A model generated the notes under the pieces. It saw nothing but the letters and a program-made list of their open reading frames with translations, did not search any database and was not told the DNA's origin. Source: Nitrospinaceae bacterium (GTDB lineage Bacteria > Nitrospinota > Nitrospinia > Nitrospinales > VA-1). From it: DNA of 15,703 nucleotides. The stretch is taken from assembly GCA_029261675.1 (NCBI GenBank), contig JAJDBA010000297.1, positions 1 through 15,703 on the forward strand. Direction: 5' to 3'. Position 1 is the stretch's first letter; the number at the start of each line of letters is the position of its first letter. A program made the translations under genes and the position numbers. This document shows positions 1 to 7,841 of the stretch, piece by piece.

Positions 1-1
1 T

Positions 2-436
2 TACGAAGTGTCCTTAACGGAAATTGGGAAACGCAGCCTGTTCGATCGGGTCATTGTCGGCAACGGAATGGAAGGCACCACTCTATTCGGCGTGCATAAA
101 GAAGCGAAAGTTTTTATTCAGAATGGAGACAGCGAAGCTCAACCTCGCACGCTAAAATATTCAGAAATGTATCAGGAAAAAACCGCTAGACAAGTTATGG
201 AGTCTCATGAAGCACTCAAAGAAATAGAGTCTAAACGCGAAACCATTGCTGATATGGGAGAGAGTGCTATAAAAAGCGGGAAGGGACCAGCAGCTATACA
301 AATTGCCAGTCAAGCTGCGTGCCTGAGCAACCTGTCAGATATTTTCAAAACCCCACAGGAAGGATTTGATGTTGCCTTGAAAGTTTTACAATCAGGAATT
401 TGCTACGAAAAACTGATGCAGTGGATGAAACCTTAG
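2..436 (+). CDS. Anthranilate phosphoribosyltransferase-like protein (TrpD2/YbiB type), C-terminal part
   Basis: The gene runs off the left edge: the frame is open back to base 2, so the GTG at 8 is not a real start. About 144 C-terminal residues are visible. The stretch FDRVIVGNGMEG resembles the 'hGxEG' region of the TrpD/YbiB glycosyltransferase fold. The tail, with SQAACLSNLSDIF then EGFDVALKVLQSG, resembles the terminal helices of anthranilate phosphoribosyltransferases, where an alanine-rich helix is followed by 'EGVxxAxxxxxSG'. The family transfers phosphoribosyl groups, but YbiB-like members are not tryptophan enzymes and bind nucleic acid, so no reaction is assigned. The active-site half lies outside the window. 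Its TAG stop abuts the tesA stop, so the two genes are strictly convergent with no gap. Confidence 0.6.
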   Translation, partial: YEVSLTEIGKRSLFDRVIVGNGMEGTTLFGVHKEAKVFIQNGDSEAQPRTLKYSEMYQEKTARQVMESHEALKEIESKRETIADMGESAIKSGKGPAAIQIASQAACLSNLSDIFKTPQEGFDVALKVLQSGICYEKLMQWMKP

Positions 437-1084
437 CTATTTTTCCTTCAGCATCGGGTGAAGATATTGCCAAACTAGATCAGCTATGATTTTATAACCG
501 GAACCGGTAGGGTGCAGTCCATCCGGCCGCGTATATTCCCTGACACCTGCAACGCCTTCCAGCAAGAACGGAAGATAAACCAAGTCATATTTTTTAGCCA
601 GTTCCGGGTAGACCGACTCAAAATTTAAAATATAGTCCTCGCCATAGTTGGGCAAGGCTTTCATACCCGCCAACAAAACACGGGCACCGTGTTCCTGAGA
701 AATGCGGATCATGGTTTCAAGGTTGGAACGCATTTCGTCTGTCGAAAGTCCTCTCAATCCATCATTGGCACCCAAAGCAAGGATGACGATCTGCGGTTTG
801 TGTTTCATCAACCAGTTGATACGGCGCACACCTCCCGCAGTGGTGTCCCCGCTCACACCTGCATTGACCACTTTATACGCCAAGCCAGCGTTATCGATTT
901 TTACCTGTAGACGTGAAGGGAAATTCTCTTCAGCGTCTACACCAAATCCAGCAGTCAAACTATCTCCTAATGCAAGAACCACGATTTTCTCCTGTGCTGT
1001 GTCGGTTGCAAATACCTCACCTGCAAGCATTAGCAATCCCACTAAAACATAACCCGTAATTTGGTTTAATAAAATATTTCGCAT
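437..1084 (-). CDS. tesA: TesA-like GDSL lysophospholipase/acyl-CoA thioesterase (arylesterase)
   Basis: This is an SGNH/GDSL hydrolase of 215 residues, a normal length for TesA. A Sec signal peptide covers about residues 1-26 (hydrophobic VLVGLLML core, then EVFA), so the enzyme is probably periplasmic. All four SGNH blocks are visible: GDSLTAGFG with nucleophile Ser42, the oxyanion glycine in GVSGDTTAGG (Gly79), GANDGLRG with Asn107, and DGLHPTGSGY with Asp188 and His191. The family hydrolyses acyl-CoA, lysophospholipid and aryl ester bonds; the true substrate cannot be read from sequence. It is divergent from ybbA with a 57-bp gap, the same tesA/ybbA-ybbP arrangement as in E. coli, which supports the assignment. 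The ATG start gives an intact signal peptide. Confidence 0.92.
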   Translation of the reverse strand: MRNILLNQITGYVLVGLLMLAGEVFATDTAQEKIVVLALGDSLTAGFGVDAEENFPSRLQVKIDNAGLAYKVVNAGVSGDTTAGGVRRINWLMKHKPQIVILALGANDGLRGLSTDEMRSNLETMIRISQEHGARVLLAGMKALPNYGEDYILNFESVYPELAKKYDLVYLPFLLEGVAGVREYTRPDGLHPTGSGYKIIADLVWQYLHPMLKEK

Positions 1085-1141
1085 AATTTTGTAATACTAA
1101 TACAATGAATTCTAATCATTAACCCCAAATGTTACCAAGCT

Positions 1142-1822
1142 TTGATAAAAATATCTGGATTGATAAAAACCCTGCACGGTGGCGGTCATAAAGTAGAGAT
1201 TCTGAAATCCATTGATCTCACTATCCCGACGGGACAGTTCATCGCCATTACGGGTCATTCGGGCAGCGGCAAAACTACTCTGCTCAGCCTGATTGCCGGG
1301 CTCGATACTCCAACAGGTGGAACCATCGCTATAGACGGGCAGGATATCACGAAACTCGATGAAGACGAACTGGCCTTACTTCGTGGAAAACGATTCGGCT
1401 TCATCTTCCAAAACTTTCATCTCATCCCAACCCTGACGGCTTTGGAAAATGTCGTACTCTCCGTAGAGCTCAATGGCACACCCGGTGCGACAAAAAAATC
1501 TATAGACCTGTTAGGCACAGTAGGGTTGGGGGATAGACAACACCATTACCCAGCACAATTATCTGGCGGCGAGCAACAACGCCTTTCTCTGGCACGCGCA
1601 TTTGTCAATGATCCCGAGATCATTCTTGCCGATGAACCCACTGGCAATCTCGATTCAAAAAACAGTGACCGAATTATAGAATTATTAAAGGAACTGCATC
1701 GAGTAAAGGGAGCCACCATCGTTCTCGTCACCCATGAAACTCAAGTCGCCGATGAAAGCCAGCGCATCTTGACCTTGGAAGACGGACAAATCATTGCCGA
1801 CCGAAATATAGCAGAACTATGA
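1142..1822 (+). CDS. ybbA: ABC transporter ATP-binding protein, YbbA/LolD family
   Basis: This 226-residue nucleotide-binding subunit belongs to the LolD/MacB-like ABC subfamily. Walker A is GHSGSGKT (residues 38-45), the Q-loop is in FGFIFQNF, the signature is LSGGEQQR (about 140), Walker B is IILADEPTGNLD (about 160-171) and the H-loop is in VLVTHET. GKRFGFIFQNFHLIPTLTALENV is the typical pattern of this subfamily. The start is TTG at 1142; the frame meets a stop at 1106 with no ATG or GTG in between, and the protein aligns with YbbA from this point, but no clear Shine-Dalgarno is seen. It overlaps ybbP by 4 bp (ATGA), indicating translational coupling. The partner is the YbbP-type permease, and the pair probably acts at the inner membrane on lipophilic or envelope substrates. 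Confidence 0.93.
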   Translation: MIKISGLIKTLHGGGHKVEILKSIDLTIPTGQFIAITGHSGSGKTTLLSLIAGLDTPTGGTIAIDGQDITKLDEDELALLRGKRFGFIFQNFHLIPTLTALENVVLSVELNGTPGATKKSIDLLGTVGLGDRQHHYPAQLSGGEQQRLSLARAFVNDPEIILADEPTGNLDSKNSDRIIELLKELHRVKGATIVLVTHETQVADESQRILTLEDGQIIADRNIAEL

Positions 1823-4389
1823 GTCAACTCAATTTCACCCAACTGATCTCGCTCATGTTGGCCGAGTCGCGTGGCGCGTGGAAGCGAATGTTCTTCTTTA
1901 TTCTTTGCATTGCCGTTGGTGTGGGTGCCGTGATGACAGTTAAAAGTTTTTCCAACATGGTGCAGGAAACCATTCAAGGGCAATCCAAAGGACTCCTCGC
2001 CGCCGACATCGTCATTAAAGGCAGTTGGAAGCAAGGTGAGGATGATATCTCCTACCAGAAAAAAATCTTACCCTTGGGAACGCAGTTTTTATTTTTAAAA
2101 GAACTGCACGGCATGGCGCAAATTAAAAATCCAGATTCGCCAGAAAAATCCGGTTCACTAATAACTGAGCTAAAATCTATTCCCTTGGTCGGCGCTCAAT
2201 ATCCTTTTTACGGAGAATTCAAGAGTGACCCGAACCAACCCTTGCAAGCGTTGCTTTCAGGCAACGGTGCGGTGGTCGAACCTTCTTTCCTTATAAAAAC
2301 AGGATTGAGCCTTGGCGATGAGTTCACTCTGGGAAAAACAAAATTAAAAATCACAGGCATTGTGCTGTCCGAGCCCGACCGCATTTCTCGCGCTTTTAGT
2401 ATCGGTCCCCGGCTATTCATCTCCCGAGCCTCTTTGGATAATGCCAATTTGATCCAACCTGGTAGTCGGATCAAACATCGCACTTTGATAAAACTCCCGA
2501 ACACCATCGAACTGGAAAAAGCCTTGGCACTTTTAGAGCGAGGCTTGCCAGATAAAACCATCTCCCTCAGAACTTATAAAGATGTGCAATCTTCGCTTTC
2601 CAGTTCCATTGATCGAATGGGGCAATACCTCGGCGCGTTAGGTGTCATCGCACTTCTTATGGGGGGTATCGGGGTTGCTATGATCGTTCGAACTTTCATG
2701 GCGCAAAAACTCGACACTGTGGCAATCATGAACTGTCTCGGCGCATCTTCTCGTACCCTGTTCAAGGTTTATTTATTACAGTCCCGTTTGGTGGGGCTAG
2801 CTGGCAGTTTGCTGGGAGTCGCTCTCGGTTTTTTTCTTACTTATTTGTTACCCGCTAAAATGGAAGGACTGATCAATTATAAACTCGATCCTGTTTTTTA
2901 CTGGACGCCTTCTTTACAGTCTTTGCTACTCGGCGTTGCAACCACACTTCTGTTTTGCCTATGGCCTTTATTGCGCGCTGTGCGTACGCGCCCCCTGCGA
3001 CTGTTTCGCCGTAACTTCGAGGAAGAAGAGCTTACCTCTGGCAGTCGCAAAGACCGCTGGCTAGCGGGACTAACCTTGAGCATCGGCCTTGCAGCCATGA
3101 TCTGCTGGCAGGCGGGGTCTTTGAAACGCGGACTGATATTTCTCGCCGCGCTGGGAATTTCAATTGCTGTGTTTATGCTGGCTTCGGTGCTACTTCTTAA
3201 ATTACTCAAGATGTTGCCACAGTCGAGTTCCCTTGCAAGAAAATATGGAATATCCAATCTCAAACGTCCCAACAATCAGGCCGTATCAATCATTACCTGT
3301 CTGGGAATGGGCATCATGCTGATTCTCACCGTAAGACTGGTGCAAATGGATACACTAGCCATGTTGAATAAAAACACAGAAATGAAACCGCCTAATTATT
3401 TTTTCATCGACATACAAAAAGACCAAAAAGAAACGTTCAGCAAGGTGCTCGATCAAATTGCGCCAGAAGCTGAGCGCAGCTTGACCCCGTTGGTGCGATC
3501 ACGGTTATATAGCATAGACGATCAGCTTATTGCTAACTGGAAATACAAGGACAAACAAAGGGAAGAATGGTTCATCAATCGTGAATTCGCAATGACTTTT
3601 ATGGCAGGGCCACCCCCTAAAGATAATAAAATTGTCGAAGGCCAGTGGTGGGATGAAGAACGGGCAGATAACGCAGAAGTTTCCCTCGAACAAGATGCAG
3701 CAAAAAGATTAGATGCAAAAATCGGATCGCAGTTGACTATAGAAATTCAAGGTATTCCTGTCTCCGCAAAAGTCACAAGCATCCGTAGCGTGAACTGGCG
3801 AAATATGCGAACCAATTTTTATATGATTTTTTCACCTGGTGCACTCGCGGAGGCCCCTCTTACCTATGTCGCCACCGTGCATGTTCCCGATGAAAAAGAA
3901 TTGCAGCTTCAACACGCCGTAGTTAAAGCATTGCCAAACATCACCGCCCTCAGCACACGCGACATTGTTAATACCATTGAATCCACCGTATCTAAGTTGA
4001 CAACCCTAGTCGATTTTATGTCTGGATTCGCCATTGCATCCGGGTTGTTCATTCTCTCTGGGTCAATAGCTTCGACTAAGTATCGACGCTTGCGCGAATC
4101 AGCAGTATTAAAAATACTCGGGGCAAGAAGAAAGATGGTGGCTTCTATTCTCGGGTTTGAATATGCAACCTTGGGAATCATCGCGGCGTTGGTGGGCATA
4201 CTACTCGCGCAAGGATTCTCCTGGGCCATCATGAAATACATGATCAAATCTGCCTGGCATTGGCAACCCGGGATTATTGCTTGGGCATTTTGTTTTGGTG
4301 TATTGCTCACCGTTATCACGGGAATTTTGAGCAGTCTTGATGTTATAAATGATAAACCGCTGAAAACCATTCGAGAAACTGCGTCATAA
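1819..4389 (+). CDS. ybbP: YbbP-like ABC permease with two FtsX domains
   Basis: This 856-residue integral membrane protein has the layout of E. coli YbbP. One N-terminal membrane segment (about residues 25-45) is followed by a large periplasmic domain. The first FtsX domain, with three segments, spans about 265-390. Three central segments lie at about 413-433, 437-462 and 486-508. A second periplasmic domain follows, then a second FtsX domain (about 727-850), giving roughly ten segments. Each FtsX domain shows the expected cytosolic motif after its first helix: MNCLGASSRTLFKVYLLQ in the first and VLKILGARRKMVASILGFE in the second. The ATG lies in an ATGA overlap with ybbA, which supplies the ATPase. 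Tandem FtsX permeases of this type extract or move lipids or proteins across the envelope; the substrate of YbbP homologues is not firmly known. The start is certain from the overlap. Confidence 0.92.
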   Translation: MSQLNFTQLISLMLAESRGAWKRMFFFILCIAVGVGAVMTVKSFSNMVQETIQGQSKGLLAADIVIKGSWKQGEDDISYQKKILPLGTQFLFLKELHGMAQIKNPDSPEKSGSLITELKSIPLVGAQYPFYGEFKSDPNQPLQALLSGNGAVVEPSFLIKTGLSLGDEFTLGKTKLKITGIVLSEPDRISRAFSIGPRLFISRASLDNANLIQPGSRIKHRTLIKLPNTIELEKALALLERGLPDKTISLRTYKDVQSSLSSSIDRMGQYLGALGVIALLMGGIGVAMIVRTFMAQKLDTVAIMNCLGASSRTLFKVYLLQSRLVGLAGSLLGVALGFFLTYLLPAKMEGLINYKLDPVFYWTPSLQSLLLGVATTLLFCLWPLLRAVRTRPLRLFRRNFEEEELTSGSRKDRWLAGLTLSIGLAAMICWQAGSLKRGLIFLAALGISIAVFMLASVLLLKLLKMLPQSSSLARKYGISNLKRPNNQAVSIITCLGMGIMLILTVRLVQMDTLAMLNKNTEMKPPNYFFIDIQKDQKETFSKVLDQIAPEAERSLTPLVRSRLYSIDDQLIANWKYKDKQREEWFINREFAMTFMAGPPPKDNKIVEGQWWDEERADNAEVSLEQDAAKRLDAKIGSQLTIEIQGIPVSAKVTSIRSVNWRNMRTNFYMIFSPGALAEAPLTYVATVHVPDEKELQLQHAVVKALPNITALSTRDIVNTIESTVSKLTTLVDFMSGFAIASGLFILSGSIASTKYRRLRESAVLKILGARRKMVASILGFEYATLGIIAALVGILLAQGFSWAIMKYMIKSAWHWQPGIIAWAFCFGVLLTVITGILSSLDVINDKPLKTIRETAS

Positions 4390-4413
4390 ACCAGACAGCG
4401 TTCTTTTTTGGGT

Positions 4414-4980
4414 ATGAAAACAATGATCACTCTTTTGTTGCGACTGTTTTTAATTTTACCCTTGTTCATCGTTTTTTTCTCGCCACCTAAGACGACTTGG
4501 GCAGAACGAGAACCTTATGTAGCACCCCCCTATGTGCCACCCCCGCCAATTCCTTCCAGGCTCAATCTAGTAGATAACGGCGATGGAACGATTACGGAAA
4601 CCAAGTCGAAACTCATGTGGACCAAAAAGGACAGCTTTGCCGATCTTGGAAAATGTTTGAACTGGTACGAATCAAAAAGCTATGTGGACAATCTGAAAAC
4701 AGGTGGGTATACCGATTGGAGAATTCCGCTGGTTCGCGAGTATGGAGAAATTTACGATAACACCGAGTCCAACGTAATGGCTATGGATCATGATCCGGAA
4801 CATCCTTTGGCTTTATCGGATTTGTTTGCAGACGGTGCGGCCTACTGGTACTGGTCATCAGAACACGGGGAGTGTTGCGCTCGCACAGCTTATTTTGTTA
4901 CGGGCATGGCCTTTGTTCGCACCTTGGATAAATGCACAAATGGCGGTGTGCGTGCCGTAAGGGACCTTGGACTCCGATAA
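4414..4980 (+). CDS. Exported DUF1566 (Lcl C-terminal domain) protein
   Basis: This small secreted protein has a signal peptide (a hydrophobic run from about residue 5, ending near TTWA), then a proline-rich stalk (YVAPPYVPPPPIP), then one DUF1566/Lcl_C domain to the end. Diagnostic features are DNGDGTITETKSKLMW at the domain start, GGYTDWRIPLVREYGEI in the middle, YWYWSSE, and the closing GGVRAVRD. The domain is common in exported proteins of delta-type and marine bacteria, but no reaction is established. Four cysteines (one early, CC in the middle, one late) could form disulphides. The frame extends 6 bp upstream to a TTG at 4408; I prefer ATG 4414, with ATG 4423 also possible, and none has a clear ribosome binding site. 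It follows ybbP by only 24 bp and may be co-transcribed. It is convergent with modC, with 2 bp between the stops. Confidence 0.82.
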   Translation: MKTMITLLLRLFLILPLFIVFFSPPKTTWAEREPYVAPPYVPPPPIPSRLNLVDNGDGTITETKSKLMWTKKDSFADLGKCLNWYESKSYVDNLKTGGYTDWRIPLVREYGEIYDNTESNVMAMDHDPEHPLALSDLFADGAAYWYWSSEHGECCARTAYFVTGMAFVRTLDKCTNGGVRAVRDLGLR

Positions 4981-4982
4981 AG

Positions 4983-6068
4983 TTAAACTCTTTCGCTATC
5001 ATGAACCATTCTGATGGCTTTTATAAAGGCATAAATAGGTTGCCCTATTTGCAAATTCAGATTTGATAAAGACTTTCGAGTGATCGTGGCAAGTAGTGGA
5101 CGACCTGCATCTAGTTCTATATCTACTGAGTACCCTTCATTCTCGCCAATCTTTTTAACTTTGGTTTTTAAGATATTGAGCACGCTGGTCAATCCATCAG
5201 GCGGTTGGGTTGCAAGACTTACATCTTTGGAATGGATGTGGACTCGAAGCCCTTGCCCCTGAGGAATATTTTGAAGAGGGACGCTCAACTCCTGCCCCAT
5301 AAAGTCGAGACGAGTGATACCGAACTCGGTATCGTGCTCCAAAACGGTGGTGTCTAGGACCGCACCCGAATGCTGATCTCCAATGGCATCGCGTAATTGA
5401 ATATCGGCGAAAACTTTTTCTACCGGCCCCCATTTTACAACCTTTCCCTCTTTCAGAATTACCATCGTATCTACAAGCTGCAAAACCTCGCTCATTGAAT
5501 GAGTGACATAAATAATGGGAATGGAAAGTTCTTTTTCGATTTTTCGAATAAATGGAATGATCTCGGTTTTCCTCTGAGCATCTAACGCGGCGAGAGGTTC
5601 ATCCATTAGAAGAAGTTTTGGACTGGTGAGCAGAGCCCGGCCCAAAGCAACTCGTTGCTTTTCTCCACCCGATAATTTTTCGATGCCGCGTTCCAATAAA
5701 TTTTCCAATGCCAGAACATGAATCACTTCTTCCAGGTGCAATCTCCGAAAATCAACAGGGGTACGTTTATATCCATACAATAAATTATCACGAACATTTA
5801 AATGTGGGAAAAGGCGAGAGTCCTGAAAAACCATGCCGATCGCCCGTTGATTTACTGGAATGAAAATATTCTCGTTTTGCCAAACCTCTCCTGCAATTTC
5901 CATTGTTCCAGATTTTTCCAAACCCGCCAGGCACCGAAGCAAAGTGGTCTTGCCAGAGCCTGACGGACCGAATACAACCGTGATGCCCGATGCAGGAAGC
6001 TTCAAATCTACATCGAGACCAAATTCTGGATAATCGACTTTAAAAGTAGCTTTCAAAAAATCCGTCAT
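4983..6068 (-). CDS. modC: Molybdate ABC transporter, ATP-binding protein ModC
   Basis: This 361-residue ATPase energises molybdate (and usually tungstate) uptake. Walker A is GPSGSGKT (residues 34-41), the Q-loop is in IGMVFQDSRLFPHLNV (77-92), the signature is LSGGEKQR (132-139), Walker B is LLLMDEPLAALD (152-163) and the H-loop is His190 in VTHS. The combination of 'VNQRAIGMVFQDSRLFPHL' and a C-terminal TOBE/Mop-like domain (about 285-355), which binds oxyanion, is typical of ModC and separates it from sulphate or spermidine ATPases. The length matches the family. The ATG overlaps the modB stop by 4 bp, so translation is coupled. It is the last gene of modABC and ends 2 bp from the convergent DUF1566 gene; I see no convincing terminator between them. 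Confidence 0.96.
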   Translation of the reverse strand: MTDFLKATFKVDYPEFGLDVDLKLPASGITVVFGPSGSGKTTLLRCLAGLEKSGTMEIAGEVWQNENIFIPVNQRAIGMVFQDSRLFPHLNVRDNLLYGYKRTPVDFRRLHLEEVIHVLALENLLERGIEKLSGGEKQRVALGRALLTSPKLLLMDEPLAALDAQRKTEIIPFIRKIEKELSIPIIYVTHSMSEVLQLVDTMVILKEGKVVKWGPVEKVFADIQLRDAIGDQHSGAVLDTTVLEHDTEFGITRLDFMGQELSVPLQNIPQGQGLRVHIHSKDVSLATQPPDGLTSVLNILKTKVKKIGENEGYSVDIELDAGRPLLATITRKSLSNLNLQIGQPIYAFIKAIRMVHDSERV

Positions 6069-6742
6069 GAAATATGCACCGGTAATTTTTTGTTAATGGA
6101 ATAAACCGTGAGCAGAATGATAAAAGAAAACAATAGCAGTCCGGCTGAAAGAATATGCGCCTGTGTGTATTCTAAAACTTCAACGCGATCATAAATTTCA
6201 ATGGAGATGACTTTTGTTTTTCCTGGAATATTTCCTCCGACCATCAATACCACACCAAATTCTCCCAGAGTGTGGGCAAACCCTAAAACTGTTGCGGTGA
6301 GGTAACCGCGCCGGGACAGGGGAAGTATTACCGAAAAAAATGCATCCCATCTCGATGCTCCCAATGAAGCGGCGGTTTCCATAGGAGTACTTCCAATCGA
6401 TTCAAAATTGCTTTGCAAAGGCTGCACAACAAATGGCAGTGAGTAAAGAGTTGAAGCAAAAACCAATCCTGTAAAGGTGAAAGAAAGTGGGGAACCGGTT
6501 AATGTTTTTAACGGGCCACCTATCCAACCATTAGGGCCCAGTAGGATCAATAAATAAAATCCCAACACAGTTGGTGGCAGCACCAAAGGCAATGCCACAA
6601 CGGCTTCTATTCCAACACGCATTTTGGAGCGGGTATGCGCCAACCACCAGGCTATAGGAGTTCCAATAGCCAATAGGATCATCACCGTCACACTTGCAAG
6701 CTGTAAGGTTAGCCATATTGGACCTGAAGAGCTTATATCCAT
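6065..6742 (-). CDS. modB: Molybdate ABC transporter permease ModB
   Basis: This 225-residue inner-membrane permease is of standard ModB length. About five hydrophobic segments are visible, starting with LTLQLASVTVMILLAIGTPIAWWLA and including VVALPLVLPPTVLGFYLLILLG. The latter, with its 'LPLVLPPTVLGFYLL' core, is highly typical of ModB. The cytoplasmic EAA loop that contacts ModC is at METAASLGASRWDAFFSVILP, followed by the conserved AHTLGEFGVVLMVGGNIPG segment. Together with ModA and ModC it forms a type I molybdate importer. The gene starts 9 bp after modA and overlaps modC by 4 bp, so all three genes belong to one transcript. Confidence 0.96.
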   Translation of the reverse strand: MDISSSGPIWLTLQLASVTVMILLAIGTPIAWWLAHTRSKMRVGIEAVVALPLVLPPTVLGFYLLILLGPNGWIGGPLKTLTGSPLSFTFTGLVFASTLYSLPFVVQPLQSNFESIGSTPMETAASLGASRWDAFFSVILPLSRRGYLTATVLGFAHTLGEFGVVLMVGGNIPGKTKVISIEIYDRVEVLEYTQAHILSAGLLLFSFIILLTVYSINKKLPVHIS

Positions 6743-6751
6743 TGGTTCTCT

Positions 6752-7543
6752 TTATAAATGTTCGAGAGAGTAGCCATAGCTTTCAATAATTTTCTGCACT
6801 CGGTTACTTTTAATAAAATTTAAAAATTCCTTTGCGGCTTTATTTGTCTTTGCTCGTTTTAATAATATGGCTTGCTGCCGAATAGGGTTGTGCCATTCAG
6901 CAGGAACTACCCAAGAGTAACCCTTGAGTTGCCCTTGATTTCTCTTTAACTGGGATAGGGCAATGAAACCTATATCTGCATTTCCCGTTACCAAAAATTG
7001 AAAGGTTTGAGAGATATTTTCCCCGCGAACCAGTCTTGTTTGAAGCTGATCCCAAAATCCCTTTTTCCTGAGAACCTGCTCGGCCGCTTTTCCATAAGGA
7101 GCTGTTTTGGGATTTGCGATTGCCAGGTATCGGAAATTTTTTTGATTTAAAACCTGCAAATCATTTCTCAAGAAAAGTGTGTTGTCGGCACTCCATAGAG
7201 CCAACCTGCCTACTGCATAAGTGAAACGGGACCCTGGAACACCTATCCCTTCTTTCTCCAAAAGTTTGGGGCGAAGGGAATCCGCTGCCAACAAAATATC
7301 GAAAGGAGCTCCCTGCTTTATCTGAGCATAAAGCTTGCCGGTCGAAGCCGAAATCAAGGCAACTCTATTTGTGGTGGTTTCTTCAAATTTCCTCGACAAC
7401 TCTTTTACAGGCAATAGAAAGTTGGAGGCCACAGCAACCCGTAACTCATCAGCCCATACATCGAAACTATGAAATAGAAAAAAAGTTAGTAACAGGATTG
7501 AAACTATTCCTGGATTTTTTTTGACCAAGGTCATACGCACCAT
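6752..7543 (-). CDS. modA: Molybdate-binding periplasmic protein ModA
   Basis: This 263-residue precursor has a Sec signal peptide (SILLLTFFLFHSF core, probable cleavage after Ala31 in DVWA). The mature start ELRVAVASNF matches the 'ltV.aAaSl' beginning of ModA proteins. The oxyanion-binding segments are visible: SASTGKLYAQIKQGAPFDI (67-83) followed by LLAAD, and later VTGNADIGFIALSQL. It captures molybdate or tungstate in the periplasm for ModBC. Start choice is uncertain. ATG 7543 begins inside the ModE-type operator and has no Shine-Dalgarno; ATG 7534 (Met4) has GGTG just upstream and may be the real start. Both keep the signal peptide. Regulation is very likely by a ModE-type repressor, since an operator covers the start region. 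Confidence 0.94.
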   Translation of the reverse strand: MVRMTLVKKNPGIVSILLLTFFLFHSFDVWADELRVAVASNFLLPVKELSRKFEETTTNRVALISASTGKLYAQIKQGAPFDILLAADSLRPKLLEKEGIGVPGSRFTYAVGRLALWSADNTLFLRNDLQVLNQKNFRYLAIANPKTAPYGKAAEQVLRKKGFWDQLQTRLVRGENISQTFQFLVTGNADIGFIALSQLKRNQGQLKGYSWVVPAEWHNPIRQQAILLKRAKTNKAAKEFLNFIKSNRVQKIIESYGYSLEHL

Positions 7544-7569
7544 CGTTATGTATATAATTATATAGCGAT
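7542..7569. promoter_or_regulatory. ModE-type operator (box 1)
   Basis: This is a 28-bp inverted repeat: left arm ATCGTTATGTA, 6-bp spacer TATAAT, right arm TATATAGCGAT. It has exactly the architecture of the E. coli ModE box (ATCGNTATATA-N6-TATATAACGAT), with one mismatch in each arm. It sits between the probable modA transcription start and the modA start codon, where a molybdate-bound ModE dimer would block transcription. The match is seen directly; binding is inferred from the family. No modE gene is in the window. Confidence 0.88.
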
Positions 7570-7572
7570 GTT

Positions 7573-7600
7573 ATCGTTATATATCAGAATGCATATCCAT
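7573..7600. promoter_or_regulatory. Possible second, degenerate ModE box (box 2)
   Basis: A perfect left arm, ATCGTTATATA (7573-7583), is followed after 6 bp by TGCATATCCAT, which matches the expected right arm at 7 of 11 positions. The box lies 3 bp upstream of box 1 (from modA's viewpoint) and covers the predicted -10 to -35 interval of the modA promoter. It may be a low-affinity second site that strengthens repression, or only a half site. Confidence 0.5.
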
Positions 7601-7605
7601 GTCAA
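7576..7605 (-). promoter_or_regulatory. Predicted sigma-70 promoter of modABC
   Basis: On the minus strand TTGACA (7605-7600) is a perfect -35. It is followed after 16 bp by TATATA (7583-7578), or after 18 bp by TATAAC (7581-7576). Transcription should start near 7570, giving a leader of only about 27-36 nt to modA. The promoter is overlapped by ModE box 2 and immediately followed by box 1, the expected layout for repression. Confidence 0.7.
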
Positions 7606-7606
7606 G

Positions 7607-7622
7607 AAAACCGACTGGTTTT
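7607..7622. other. Short inverted repeat upstream of modA
   Basis: AAAACC-GACT-GGTTTT forms a 6-bp stem with a 4-nt loop and is followed on the plus strand by TT-G-TTTT, so it looks like a weak intrinsic terminator. No plus-strand gene ends before it. On the minus strand it precedes the modA -35, where it could insulate the operon from upstream transcription. The stem is AT-rich and may be chance. Confidence 0.3.
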
Positions 7623-7774
7623 TTGTTTTGGGCTGGCGAGAAACAATGAATACTAGAATTTACAGGATCCTGGATATAAATAATATTAAGTTAAATAAAT
7701 TCAATTGGTTAAATACCTTTTCCCTCAAATAAACTAAAAAAAGCACAAAAATTTCATTTTTTTTGATTCGAGGC

Positions 7775-7801
7775 TAAAGTTTTCAAGTTTTCTGCCGAAG
7801 A
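7775..7801 (+). promoter_or_regulatory. Sigma-28 (FliA)-type promoter
   Basis: TAAAGTTT (7775-7782), an 11-bp spacer and GCCGAAGA (7794-7801) match the FliA consensus TAAAGTTT-N11-GCCGATAA at 14 of 16 positions with exactly the canonical spacing. It lies 40 bp before the start of the SprA-related gene on the same strand, with an SD (GGAG, 7831-7834) in between. It implies late-flagellar/motility-class expression of that gene and perhaps of the receiver-domain gene after it. The motif is seen directly; use by sigma-28 is inferred. Confidence 0.82.
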
Positions 7802-7841
7802 GACCACCACGTAGAGGTATGCCAAAAATTGGAGATTTGAC

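Noticed and set aside
3909..4469. Minus-strand ORF of 186 codons across the end of ybbP
   Set aside because: It is antisense to strongly supported FtsX coding sequence, has no recognisable domain, and ends in a frame shared with membrane-helix codons; it is a shadow.
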